From: Paulinella micropora
Taxonomy: Eukaryota; Cercozoa; Imbricatea; Euglyphida; Paulinellidae
Assembly: GCA_019918135.1 (NCBI GenBank)
Contig: WBZZ01002655.1
Location: 1 to 64,000, forward strand
Direction of reading: 5' to 3'
DNA length: 64,000 nt
Both the position numbers and the translations under genes were made by a program. Shown piece by piece: positions 9,289 to 18,732 of the stretch. Position 1 is the first letter of the stretch; every line of letters begins with the position of its first letter. Under the pieces are notes generated by a model that did no database searches, was not told the origin of the DNA, and saw only the letters and a program-made list of their open reading frames with translations.

Positions 9289-9627
9289 AGAAGGCGATGG
9301 AAGGCATATCCCAATCAAAAGTGTTAAAATACCGACATAAGTATTAGCAACCTCGCACGGCAAGTTCTTTTCAGATAGCCTTACGATACAAAGGGTTATA
9401 ATTGCTATAATGATACCCATTTGAAATAAGTATTTAATAAGTCGGCTGTCTGTCGGTCTATTTTTCATACAACAGCACGACCAGTTATCTTCCAATTCAT
9501 GCTCTACTTTTTTTTCCTCAGTCTTTAGTTCTACTTCAAGAACACGGGATTTTAATTCTGGAGTTAGTTCGCCATCCATATCCATAATAGGTGGTGGTCT
9601 GTGAAGTCTAGTCGTATTATTTGACAT
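9277..9627 (-). CDS. Small two-pass membrane protein, PLV A
   Basis: A 116-residue protein with a basic/proline start (TTRLHRPPP), a charged helix, a cysteine cluster (NWSCCCMKN), and two hydrophobic segments, YLFQMGIIIAIITLCIV near residue 72 and YVGILTLLIGICL near residue 98. It overlaps the end of the fibre gene. The same order is kept in B (34213-34557). Proteins of this kind are common in PLVs and are thought to sit in the virion or host membrane; the exact role is unknown. Confidence 0.6.
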   Translation of the reverse strand: MSNNTTRLHRPPPIMDMDGELTPELKSRVLEVELKTEEKKVEHELEDNWSCCCMKNRPTDSRLIKYLFQMGIIIAIITLCIVRLSEKNLPCEVANTYVGILTLLIGICLPSPSSKK

Positions 9628-12600
9628 TTTCTCTAATTTCTTGTAGTATATTCATGAGATTATTATTTTGTTTTTCTAATAAATCTATCCTTTCTGATAA
9701 TTGTTGAACGGCCTTAATTAACGGGGCTATAAACTCTGAATAACCTATACCATAACCGACATCACCACTATCTACGCATTTAACATCTTCTGGATTGATA
9801 CTTACACCCTTCAATTCGTATTCCGCTCTTTGCTTTGGATAGGGAACCATAATTGTTTCTTTTATAAAACCACCAAAATCTAGCATATCCATTTCTGTTA
9901 GTATTTCTTCTAATTCCTGTGCTATTAAGCCAGTCCTACATTTCTTTTTGTCATCAATCATACGATACTAGCAGACTGGATTTAACTTATTAATAAAATC
10001 TAAGCCTAAACATTCCTTTATATCTTCTTTTTTTCTCTTGTCTGAATATTGAATTGGATTAGACAATACCCATAATTGCCCATCGCTTGCTCTTAATGAC
10101 ATTAAAGCAGTATTTGAATTATTCTCCCATATGAAACCACTCGTTGAAGAACCATTTACTCTAAATCTAATAGAATAAGAAGTTAATCCTCCACCTCCTC
10201 CTGCTGGCGCTGTTCCTCCACTTAATGATTTATTTGCCCCAGACTGGCTCATATAAATCCCCCAGTTTGAATCTCCAATGTCCCACATAAATATTCCTCT
10301 CGCATTTGTTCCGTCTGTTTGTCCTTGAATTGCTATTTTCGCCCCATTAGTTGATGCTGATGCCGTTGTTAGTGTGCCTGTGTATGTAATTCCCGCATTT
10401 GCCGTTATCAATCCGCTTGTTGTTAATGTTGTTGTTGATACACCCGCATTTGCCGTTATCAATCCGCTTGTTGTTAATGTTGTTGTTGATACACCCGCAC
10501 TTGCTGTAATTAATCCTTTTGCCCATAAAGTTCCGTTTGCTCCATTTAATGACATTAACAATTGTTCGGAAGAGTTCTCCCATATAAAACCATCGGTTGA
10601 AACATTGCTAACTCTAAATCTAACGGCGAAAGAAGTAAAATCGTTTCCAGCAACGGCTGATGCCACTCCACCTGCTAGAGATTTATTGGCTCCAGATTGT
10701 GCCATATAAATACCATAATTTGTATTGCCAGTGTCCCACAAAAATATTCCGCGTGTATTACCTCCATTAGTATTTCCTTGTATAACTATGCTTGAACCTC
10801 CTGTAGCCGTTAGTAGGCCACTCGCGGTTGCCGTTGTTGTTGATATCCCCGCATTTGCCGTGATTAATCCACTCACCGTTAGTGTCGTCGTTGATATCCC
10901 CGCGGTTGAAGTAATTGTCGTTCCAGTTATTGTTCCGCCATTTGTTATGTTGTTTGAATTCATATCTAAGGCACCATAAAACCGCATACCTCCAGCATTG
11001 TTAAAACGGACAATGTCTGACGAAGCACTTTTATTATCCAAAAGTTTTGAAATATAAAGTCCCGCCCCTTTTACATCAGACGCTACATTCGTAAATACAT
11101 AACCTCGTTGGTTAGCGGTTCCACTTGTAGCGGTATTTAGAGTAAATAAGAAATACTGATAATCTCCTGATGTCTGTGAAAAGAATATATCACCTCCATT
11201 TTGGTTTAATATCCTCGCCCCATTATATGTTATATTTCCACCATTAGTGATAGTTTGGTTATTAAAATCAGCATTGTTCGTTAAAGTTAGATATTTTATT
11301 GTAGTGCTCGCCCCATTAAATGTTTTGCTTCCTGTTATGGTTTGGTCTCCTGTTAGTTTTACATTTTGTCCGTCCAATGTGTCAGCATACCCTTTTGTCG
11401 CTCCGTCTGTTGATAATGTCGGAGTTCCAAGGTTGGCTATTTTGCTACTATTACAATCTAGCCCCGAAGCATTTACCCAGCCGACTATCGTCACGTCAAT
11501 AATAAAACTTATTTTTTTGGCAGAAATTTCAAAGTTGTAATATGTCGCTGTTTTCATATCCAAACTAGCAATTGACCCGATATTACTGGTAGAATTGAAA
11601 ACGATAAATGTGCCCTTTGTTGTTGAATTGATTGAATTTCCCGTTATTTCAACACCACTACTATATGTCTTAAAAGTTTTAATTCCTGCTATGGTTTGGT
11701 TTCCTGTTAGTTTCACATTTTGGCCGTCTAATGTATCCACATAACTTTTGTTTGCTCCGTCCGTTGTTGCTGATGGTGTGGCTAAGTTTGTTATTTTGTT
11801 GTTATTCAAAGATAGTGTAGTGCCAGTTGCGGTTATAATTACATTATTGCCTGAATATAACTCAACATACGAACCAGTTATTTGTATCGGATGCCAAGTC
11901 GCTGTTGCTGTCTTTTGTGCGGCAATCATTCCTATTTTTGTATCAAAGGCTATGCCAATGCCATCAAAAGTAGTAGGATTGGACGAACCATTTACTTCCA
12001 AAGTTGATGTAAATTTTTTATTCCCTGCTATGGTCTGGTCTCCTGTCAGTTTGACTACTGCGGTATCAAGAGCCGAAACATCAATACTATCAACCAAATT
12101 TACATTTGTTATGTTAAATCCTCCCATATTTAAACTACCCGTCATAGCCGTTGTGCCGTCCTTGGCTAGTTTCGTATCGGTATATGCTTTTGTTGAAGCA
12201 TCATTGTCATAGAATGGCGCAGGAAGCCCGCTGATTGCTGTCGTGCTGTTAAAATTTAAAACATTATTTGTCAATGTCATTCCACCCCCTGTTGTTGGAG
12301 CAAAAAGTATGGACGAGCCGACAAAAGATAATGGATAGCCCGTTGCTCCACCTGCCTCCGACGAATAGATAGAACCCATATTATTGTTGTAATTGAAGAA
12401 TAATTTGCCTGTGTTTAATGGATTTGAGTCTTTTACACCCACATAAGTAGTAAATGTTTTATTCCCAGTTATTGTTTGGTCGCCTGTTAGTTTAACAACC
12501 GAAGTATCAAGAGCCGAAACATCCACACCATCAACATTACCGACATTTGCTACATTAAAACCCCCCATATTTAAATCTCCAAACATCATAGCGAGACCAT

Positions 12601-13354
12601 CCAATCTTAGAAAAGGTGAGTTTGTGTTTCTCCATTGCCCCGTGCTATAAATGAGTAGTTGGTTATCGGCGGGTGTGCCTGTAATCAAAACATCGCTGTG
12701 TGTATTAATTGAGCCATCCGCGGACACTTTATCATTATTGTCTTCGGGCTCTGATATCCAAGTATCAACATCTTTGGTATTTAGTAAATTAACTCCCGTT
12801 ATATTCAAATTACCACCCATACTAATGTTGCCGAATTCATCCACATTTATTGGAAATGTTTTATTTACCCAGTTTATTGAGTTATATGTTAGATAACTAT
12901 TAGTGGCTATTGGTGCTGTTATGACTACATCAGAGAGTGTATCAATTGAGCCGATTGTTGTATTTCTCCATTTACCATCTACATCATTATATGTTAAGTA
13001 TTGCCCGACCACTGGTGCGGATATGTTTGTGTCTATGAGATTGTATAGACTGGTTTGGTGCGGATTACTTGTATTGGAGCGGTGTTGAGTTGAGGCTTTA
13101 ACTTCGTCGTTGTCCCTTACTCGTTGCTCTGTGTAGTATAATTTTTTTCCTTCTTTGACATCTGTTGTTGATTTTAAAGCGAGCCGTGTATCAAAGCAGT
13201 TATCAGTGAAATAAAGATTTACTGGTTCGGCATCTTCTGGCACTCTGTCTGTGTTTAAGCCTACTATGTTGGTATTAGTAAGGTCTAAGTTTTTTATGTC
13301 TAGACTATCAACAGCAATTTCTGATAAACCTAGTAAGGATTTATATTGCGACAT
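9617..13354 (-). pseudogene. Long fibre protein with C-terminal S74 chaperone domain, PLV A
   Basis: A very long repetitive protein region of about 1,240 codons. The N-terminal third has NLYFTDNCFDTRLALKSTTD and the LYYTEQRVRDNDEV block typical of phage tail-fibre proteins. The middle repeats a VKLTGDQTITGNKTF-like unit several times. The C-terminus carries SDKRKKEDIKECLGLDFINK and a GLIAQELEEIL block, the hallmark of the Peptidase S74 intramolecular chaperone, which trims itself after trimer folding. It is probably a host-attachment fibre. This copy carries about one break. The B homologue is at 30372-34223. Confidence 0.78.
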
Positions 13355-13362
13355 ATTATATA

Positions 13363-13507
13363 GATATTTTAGAATTGCGCTTCGTGCTGTCGCACTATCG
13401 CTTATTCTAAAACATCGGAAAAAATTTTAAGAAAAAATTAATAGGAAACGATGTTTATCAACAAACGTAAATGAGCAAAGCGAATGAGAGTGAAGTTGAT
13501 AAATATC
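13363..13507. repeat. Double-hairpin module (copy 4)
   Basis: Outer ends GATATTT and AAATATC enclose a hairpin with perfect stem TTAGAAT/ATTCTAA and loop containing CTTCGTGCTGTCGCAC, then AACATCG, an AT-rich spacer, CGATGTTT, and a second hairpin with stem ATCAAC/GTTGAT. It lies between the divergent fibre gene and the 171-residue gene. PLV B lacks a full module in the matching interval and has a single hairpin nearer the start codon instead. Confidence 0.8.
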
Positions 13508-13558
13508 AAATAAATATTTAATTTGTAAATACTAAAAATATATTAATCTTAGTATAGA

Positions 13559-14074
13559 ATGCCGTCCGCTGAAGCAAGTCGTAAGAATTGGGGCAGTGCT
13601 GTGGAAGGAATAAAAGCAAAAGCGAAACAACGAAAGATGGAGCATGCCAAAAATGTATTAGCACAATATAGAAATGCGGTAAAGCAAGAAGACGAAGATA
13701 TGGAGGAACGAATAAAACAAATTGAAGAAAAGAACTTGGCAAAGGATATTATTACTGAACATGATAATGATAGCCCAGAGGAGAAGAGTGAGAGTGAGGA
13801 TGAGGTTGATTTCACTGATATCATTGCTGAAAAGATGGCTAAGATGAAAATCAAAAGAGCGAAGGCTGAGACTAAGAGAGCGAAGAAAAAGAAACCAGAG
13901 CCCGAGCCAGAGAGCGAAGAAAGCGAAAGCGAGAGTAGTGAAGAAGAAACACCAAAACCGAAGAAAGGTAAAGGAAAAAAATCAAGTAGTGTAAGTGTAA
14001 AGGTATATAATCAGTCTTCAGGTGCTAAGAAAGAAAAAAGTGATGATGTCTCACGGATGTTTCTTAAATTTTAG
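13559..14074 (+). CDS. Charged coiled-coil protein of PLV, copy A
   Basis: A 171-residue protein starting MPSAEASRKNWGSAVEGIKA. It has a basic helix, then an acidic stretch, DFTDIIAEKMAKMKI near residue 85, an alternating acidic/basic run (PEPESEESESESSEEE) and a C-terminal DDVSRMFLKF. The B homologue at 29739-30263 has the same start and end. The layout suggests a DNA- or core-binding protein, but no known domain is recognised. A TATA-like AGTATAGA lies directly before the start. Confidence 0.6.
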   Translation: MPSAEASRKNWGSAVEGIKAKAKQRKMEHAKNVLAQYRNAVKQEDEDMEERIKQIEEKNLAKDIITEHDNDSPEEKSESEDEVDFTDIIAEKMAKMKIKRAKAETKRAKKKKPEPEPESEESESESSEEETPKPKKGKGKKSSSVSVKVYNQSSGAKKEKSDDVSRMFLKF

Positions 14075-14077
14075 ATA

Positions 14078-14335
14078 TTACCAGAGATAGTGATAAGAAT
14101 AATAATTCGCATACTCTGGATTATTATAAGTTAATTCACCTTTTGAATTTTTTATAGCCTTTGCTCTTGCTCTATAATTCTTTCTTCTCTCCTTGTCTAA
14201 GTGGTCTAAGTGTGAATATAACCCTATGCGGTCTTTATAATGTTCATATCTAGTATCACCAAAATTGATAACCTTACCTTTTGGACTAATGACTTTATAT
14301 TTTTTATTCTTAACGTTGGACTTTAAAAATCTCAT
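14078..14335 (-). CDS. DUF5754-like small protein, PLV A
   Basis: An 85-residue protein starting MRFLKSNVKNKKYKVISPKG with NFGDTRYEHYKDRIGLYSHL, DKERRKNYRARA and a YYSYHYLW end. I recognise this as the DUF5754-type family found in large DNA viruses, phages and PLVs; its function is unknown. Only about ten bases separate its start from that of the integrase, so the two share a divergent promoter region. In B the same slot holds a GIY-YIG nuclease remnant instead. Confidence 0.65.
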   Translation of the reverse strand: MRFLKSNVKNKKYKVISPKGKVINFGDTRYEHYKDRIGLYSHLDHLDKERRKNYRARAKAIKNSKGELTYNNPEYANYYSYHYLW

Positions 14336-14345
14336 TGTATATAAT

Positions 14346-15344
14346 ATGGACTATAAACATACAATTATTAATACACAGAATGCGGATAGCCAATTAGAAG
14401 ACACACCAACTGGAGAAGAAATTCAGAGAACAAAAGAAGAAGAAGCCCTTGAAATTCACCACCAGAAAAAGAACCCAAAAATATGGAACACGATATGGGT
14501 TGATAAACCATTAGACCAAGTCTTTCTTGACTTAGCGGATATGAGTAAGATAAAAGATAAGAAAGGTAATAAGGGCTATGCTTGGATGCTCGTTTGGATT
14601 GATTGCCATTCCAGATTTTTAATAATCATTCCACTAAAAAATAAAACAGCAAAAGAAGTATATTATGCTTTGAAATCTATACCTTATAAACCAAAGTCAA
14701 TTACAACTGACAGCGGAGGAGAATATAAAGGTGCTACTCGTGATTATTTTATTGAAAATGGAATTAAACACGATGTCGTTGAAGTCGGCGACCATAGAGC
14801 GCTTGCGGTTGTTGATAGAGTGATAAGAAGTATTAGGAGATGGCTTGACCTTTTATTTGAAACTAATAGAAATTTTGACTGGGTAATTTATATTCAAGAC
14901 TTGGTTAATGCGTACAATCATAAAGTTCATAGAGGAATTCAAGCCAAACCTGTGGATGTCTTTGCTAGAAGAGACAAAAATAAACAGAAAATCACACGTG
15001 ATAATTTAATAGACGAATTCAATGTTGGCGATAATGTAAGAAAGGAAAATAAAAGAAATGTTTTTTCAAAAGGTGGTAAGACTTTCAGCAAAATTATTTA
15101 TAAAGTCAAAGGACGTTCTGGCTTCAAAATCATATTGAATAACGATGAGTTGGTAAGCCCACGTGATTTATTGAAGACTGATTTTAATAAACCAATTGAC
15201 GAAGAAAAAGATATGAAAGAGCAAACCAAAGAAGTTATTAAAGAAAAAAAGACAAAAGAATTGCTAAAAAGAGAAGACATTCAACCAGAGAATATTAGGA
15301 GTAGTAAGCGAGAAAAGAAGGCAAAGGTAATATTAGATTTGTAA
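14346..15344 (+). CDS. RVE-family integrase, PLV A
   Basis: A retroviral-type (RVE) integrase of about 332 residues that would join PLV ends to host DNA. The first catalytic aspartate is in VFLDLADMSKIKD, followed by YAWMLVWIDCHSRFLIIIPL, the second in SITTDSGGEYKGAT, and a helix AVVDRVIRSIRRWLDLLF where the third acidic residue falls. The C-terminal part has FSKIIYKVKGRSGFKI and LVSPRDLLK, matching the chromo/SH3-like end of Polinton integrases. I start at 14346, the first Met that leaves the divergent neighbour free and matches B. It looks whole. Confidence 0.85.
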   Translation: MDYKHTIINTQNADSQLEDTPTGEEIQRTKEEEALEIHHQKKNPKIWNTIWVDKPLDQVFLDLADMSKIKDKKGNKGYAWMLVWIDCHSRFLIIIPLKNKTAKEVYYALKSIPYKPKSITTDSGGEYKGATRDYFIENGIKHDVVEVGDHRALAVVDRVIRSIRRWLDLLFETNRNFDWVIYIQDLVNAYNHKVHRGIQAKPVDVFARRDKNKQKITRDNLIDEFNVGDNVRKENKRNVFSKGGKTFSKIIYKVKGRSGFKIILNNDELVSPRDLLKTDFNKPIDEEKDMKEQTKEVIKEKKTKELLKREDIQPENIRSSKREKKAKVILDL

Positions 15345-15689
15345 GATACATGAAATTCAACTTAAGGCAAAAAAAAATAAAAGGTTCGCACTATGGTAGA
15401 AAAAACATCCTTCGGAATTGAACCGCAACCGAAAATCTCAATTACTACGCCGAACCCATTAGTCTTTCCTACCACAGAACCTACCAGCGATACAGGAAAA
15501 AATAGTATTTGAAGTATTGCCACCAGTCAAAGTCTATTTTTGAAAATTCTAGAAATTCTATTTCCGTGAATATCACCATGCGACACCCAGACAGCGCGGT
15601 GTTGCCGTGTTGCAGTGTTGCAACCTCTGCGACAGAATTTCGCTTTTTTGTCGCAGTGTCGCAAAAAAAAAATGGAGTTAATTCCGAGT
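15345..15689. repeat. Intergenic block with sequence shared with 57900-57990 and 54940-54990
   Basis: No gene is seen. From about 15541 the block shares AAATTCTAGAAATTC and GTGAATATCACCATGCGACA with the reverse strand near 57930-57970. A GTGTTGC-rich stretch and AACCTCTGC also match there. Then TGCGACAGAATTTC and a GTCGCAGTGTCGCA stretch followed by a run of A match 54951-54990. The TGCGACA/TGTCGCA pair forms a hairpin. The A-tail suggests retroposition, but the family is not recognised. Confidence 0.45.
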
Positions 15690-16203
15690 AGAAACAAACT
15701 AAAACCGATTGGTTGGAGGAATACGAAATTCGTAGAACTGGTAAAGACAGACTAAATAAGGATAAAATCGCTTGCGAAGAAAGAATTTCTAAAGCGGATA
15801 AAGAAATTTCTCGTCTCGTTGAAAAGAAACAACCAGATATAGTAAAACTTGAGGCTGTTAATGAGATGCTGCTACGATTGACTCTTGAAAATAATGAAGT
15901 AGAGGAAGACCGACTTATTCGCTTGAAAAAAAAGAAATTGGAAAAAAAATAAACATAGAACGCGATAATTTCTATAAGTGGGAAAATGATAATCGTGGCC
16001 AACTTTCCGCTATTGTCATGAATAGAATTCTCGCTGGTATTGAACAAGAACATTTATCGTTTAATTCTTCGTTTAACAAATACTCCAGTGATAGTATTAA
16101 CGAATACGTAAATGATAGCATTAATCGTAGCATTAAACGTGAACATAATAGGAATATGCACAGAGTCTTCAGAACCGAGAGTGCGGATAGCAACTCGGAT
16201 TAA
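15690..16203 (+). pseudogene. Coiled-coil protein remnant near PLV A end
   Basis: Open stretches encode a charged helix (EEYEIRRTGKDRLNKDKIAC, then EISRLVEKKQPDIVKLEAV) and a later asparagine/serine-rich part (SFNKYSSDSINEYVNDSINR). No start fits the beginning, which follows the shared repeat, so the 5' end seems displaced. It is broken, with about one or two breaks. I recognise no family; no counterpart is seen in B. Confidence 0.35.
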
Positions 16204-16260
16204 AAAAGACTTTGTAATAAATGGTTTTTTTAAAAACCAAGGGGTTCAAACCCCACTCTC
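16177..16260 (+). other. tRNA-like fold (doubtful)
   Basis: GAGAGTG and CACTCTC can pair as a 7-bp acceptor-like stem, a GGTTTTT/AAAAACC hairpin could be a long variable arm, and GGGGTTCAAACCCC looks like a T-arm. TAGCAACTCGGATTAA vaguely resembles a box A. However, no anticodon stem forms and the T-arm and acceptor overlap, so this is at best a degenerate tRNA-like structure. It overlaps the end of the coiled-coil remnant. Confidence 0.2.
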
Positions 16261-16272
16261 ATTCAGAGAAAT

Positions 16273-16308
16273 TTCTATTACACATCCTTTTTGGTGTGTG
16301 TAATAGAA
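16273..16308. terminator. Perfect 12-bp stem-loop
   Basis: TTCTATTACACA pairs with TGTGTAATAGAA around a T-rich loop. It lies two bases before an ATG at 16310 and after the coiled-coil remnant. It could end or process the upstream transcript; no function is shown. Confidence 0.4.
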
Positions 16309-16409
16309 TATGGGAGAGCCTGAAGAATTGGTTGAAGGAGTTGGCGAAATGAACATTAATCCAACTCCTGCGCCTGCGGGTAAGTCCTAACTCAATTGTT
16401 TCTCTTTTT

Positions 16410-16784
16410 ATGACAATGAATGTGGTTGTAGGTTTCTGGAAGACTTGGGGCGAAGTTGAAGAGAAAGCCCCTTATGAAATGAAAAACCCCAAACTAGTGA
16501 GGGTTCCTAAGGAATTCGCTCAACTTGATAGGAAAAAAATAATTTCTTTTCCCGCTGAGCGAAAATATTTTGTTCGCAACCCCGTGCAGAGAACTGAGAA
16601 TTTTTCGTTCGCGTGGGTTGAGAGAGATGAAACCATGAAAAACCCAAGGAAGAAAAATTTCTTTCTGGCTTCTCTTGGTAAGGAGGAGGAGGAAATTCTC
16701 ATCTTTCCTTCGCTGTCAGCCTTGACCAAGAAGGTTGGCGGTGATGAAGGTTCTATCAATTGGGTTGTCCCACTTGAGATGTAA
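16410..16784 (+). CDS. Unrecognised 124-codon ORF at PLV A end, possibly spliced
   Basis: The protein is rich in lysine, glutamate and phenylalanine (FWKTWGEVEEKAPYEMKNP, later KNPRKKNFFLASLGKEEEEI) and has no recognised domain. Its 5' end is uncertain: a short open stretch begins at 16310, and a GGTAAGT at 16379-16385 and a TTGTAG ending at 16431 look like splice signals of a roughly 52-bp intron. No counterpart is seen in B or C. GC content and codon use are a little higher than in the virion genes, so it may be captured cargo; that is inference. Confidence 0.4.
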   Translation: MTMNVVVGFWKTWGEVEEKAPYEMKNPKLVRVPKEFAQLDRKKIISFPAERKYFVRNPVQRTENFSFAWVERDETMKNPRKKNFFLASLGKEEEEILIFPSLSALTKKVGGDEGSINWVVPLEM

Positions 16785-16854
16785 AAAGTCTATTTTCCAA
16801 AAAGGGGCTTATTTTATTAAATAAGGGTTTTTTGGTCATCTTTTATTTTTCTCT

Positions 16855-17162
16855 AGGCGCTCGTGCGGTGGTGCTCTTTGGGGTGTTTTATGCTCTTGTA
16901 TTGATTTCGTTTTTATTTAAACACCTAAAAAAAATTTTCTAAACTTTTTCTTGTTTTTATTTAAAAGCGAAATAAAGAGTAAGAGAGATTTCTTTATTCT
17001 GTTTGCTTGTATTAATTTGAAAATTTTGATTTTGTTATTTTGCTGTTTTGTGCTCTTGTATTGAAAGTTCGCCAAATCAATAGGAAGGCTTATTTCGTTA
17101 TCTACAACCCGTAGGAGGCGACGACGAAAAAGTAGTTGCCGCATTACGGGTTATCAACTACT
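16855..17162. repeat. Right terminal repeat region of PLV A
   Basis: An AT-rich tract with TTATTTTGCTGTTTTGT and CTTGTATTGA blocks resembles the inner part of the terminal repeat of B at 48430-48480. It ends in a hairpin AACCCGTA/TACGGGTT followed by TATCAACTACT. The B element also ends in a hairpin followed by ATCATCTACT. The two terminal repeats are related in layout but not close in sequence. The partner repeat is outside the window. Confidence 0.55.
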
Positions 17163-17697
17163 AACTGCTATACTAGTTCAACTAGTTCAAGTGTACATGT
17201 ATGCCTACTAGAGCTAGTATACGTAGTACTGTACTAGACGTACATGTACATGTAATCATTGATCATGAAGTTGACGTTGTCTACCAATTGGCAACGCGCT
17301 GTTACCAATTGGTAACGCTATGTCAATGCACTTAGATAATAACTATTACAATATTATGATTAATTTTAAAATATAACAATAAACTAGTTATTGTCACAGC
17401 TATAGATTATAGCTAGATATTAATAGATAAATAACTCATAGTCTTGTAACGTTAAGGTTTTGGTTTATTAGTGTTTTATTATAACAAGTTCGCGCTATAC
17501 CTCACTGATCCTCGCACTGTTGAACTAAGAGATTGATTCTACTGATGCTAGGTCAGCGACTAGATTGCGTCAGGACCTGCTTCTTTACGTGATCTCAGGC
17601 AGCTGCAGCCGGATCGTGCTTTTGATTATTACAATAAGAATGCATATGAGGTGACAGTCTTGTGTCGCAAATCATAACTTACAAAAAACACAAACTA
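17163..17697. other. Non-coding spacer with palindromes between PLV A and LTR element
   Basis: No gene is seen. The first 90 bases are rich in overlapping palindromes of the CTAGTAC and TACATGTA kind. At 17284-17316 lie CCAATTGGCAAC and a GTTACCAATTGGTAAC palindrome, followed by ATGCACTTA. The same order (GTTGCCAATTGGCAAC-type palindromes, ATGCACTTA, ACTAGTTATTA) recurs at 53590-53690, so this is a repeat family or the edge of an old element. Confidence 0.4.
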
Positions 17698-17701
17698 TTG
17701 A

Positions 17702-17948
17702 TGTACGCATCACCCCCCGGATAGCTGGTAAAAAGTACCCTTTTTCTGGTGTCAGGTGCACCTAGTTTTTTCCCATTATTTTCAATATCGTTTGGCCGGA
17801 TTTGATCTAATGCCATTTTAACCTTGGTCTGTTGCCGTTTTCTTTTCGGCTTCACTGAGCTAATATAACGAGACATCATTCTCTTTTGAGGATTTGTGTC
17901 TGGTTGTATAACTGACTTTTTATTGAGCTATCTTCGGGGAGTGTAACA
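17702..17948 (+). repeat. 5' LTR
   Basis: 247 bp, starting TGTACGCATCACCCCCC and ending GGGGAGTGTAACA. It is about 97% identical to 49801-50046 in the same orientation and is preceded by TTGA. The LTR also has a 60-codon minus-strand open frame kept in both copies, which I treat as chance given LTR constraint. Confidence 0.9.
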
Positions 17949-17949
17949 T

Positions 17950-17967
17950 TGGAGTCACCAGCACAAG
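17950..17967 (+). other. Putative primer binding site
   Basis: TGGAGTCACCAGCACAAG begins two bases after the 5' LTR. A TGG start is expected for pairing with the CCA end of a tRNA primer. Which tRNA would pair is not determined. Confidence 0.55.
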
Positions 17968-18732
17968 GCTGATTTCTTTTCTGGCTTGTTTTTGGAACAG
18001 CAGAAAGAAAAATTGGACAGACCTATCTCTTCTGAGTAGGTGTTCCAAAAAACAAATACTCCAGCACATCCCCACACAGCTCTTTTTGCAAAACTAGACG
18101 TCTAGGCGTTTGTGAGTAGGTGTCTCAGTACCCTCTCCACAGCCTGTATCTGTGTCCTCACAAGGAGGCCAGACACCAGACCTCGTAGCTGTTCTTTTGT
18201 TCTCTCTTGAGACAGAGACAGAGTATGTCAACAGACGTACAAACAAACACTCACAGATACAAACAAACTTGAAGGACACGAGCGTAGTACTCTACCTTTC
18301 AAGTCTGTGCACTTTGTTGCCTCTCAAACCACACACATCAGAGTATTTTTGCAAATCTCTGACTGTCTTTCGACAATAGGTCTGAACAAGTGTCAGACGA
18401 CAAGTCGACTTCTCAAGGAGTGCTTCTCTAGCATCTTTGACATTATCTGTACATAGGTCCTCGTACCTCATAACAGATACAACAACAAAAAAGAGAAAAA
18501 GAAAAGAGGAGTGGAGAAGGAGATCAAATTTTCAGATAAAGTCGTACAGATTACTTCTTTCTCAAAAAAAAAAAAAAAAGAAAAAAAAAAAAAAAAAAAC
18601 ATAAGACATAGAGGTGAGACGCTCTCTCTCTATACTGTCTTTTCGTTTTTTCTCTCTATTCGTTCCTCATAGACGAACAGAGCAATTACGGGGTAGAAAC
18701 AACTCTGTCTCATCCGTATTCCTTCAGCATCC
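17968..18732 (+). other. Retrotransposon 5' leader
   Basis: About 765 bp without a credible coding region. It contains repeated GTAGGTGT and CTGTGTC-like motifs and a long A-rich run near 18565-18600. This fits the untranslated leader between primer site and gag. Confidence 0.55.

Larger units (their letters stand above)
1..17162 (-). mobile_element. Polinton-like virus copy A (partial, cut by window edge)
   Basis: This is an integrated Polinton-like virus with most virion genes on the minus strand and the RVE integrase on the plus strand near its right end. It holds a putative major capsid protein, penton-like protein, cysteine protease, packaging ATPase, fibre, membrane protein and integrase in the same order as copy B, inverted. 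The right terminus is placed at 17162 because the sequence ends ATCAACTACT, very like the ATCATCTACT end of copy B. The left end lies outside the window, so the PolB region is not seen. It is broken, with roughly six to eight breaks spread over several genes, while many others are whole. Family is known for capsid, ATPase, protease and integrase; the end call is inference. Confidence 0.85.

Noticed and set aside
10374-13088. Several hydrophobic plus-strand frames opposite the fibre
   Set aside because: They are antisense to the repetitive fibre region; the same shadows appear opposite the fibre in B.
15395-15480. Possible tRNA from the pair GGTAGGA/TTCTACC on the minus strand
   Set aside because: The acceptor-like stem pairs, but there are extra bases before it and no D- or anticodon arm forms.
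17679-17879. Minus-strand 66-codon frame repeated at 49750-49977
   Set aside because: It lies inside both LTRs; conservation is explained by LTR identity rather than coding.
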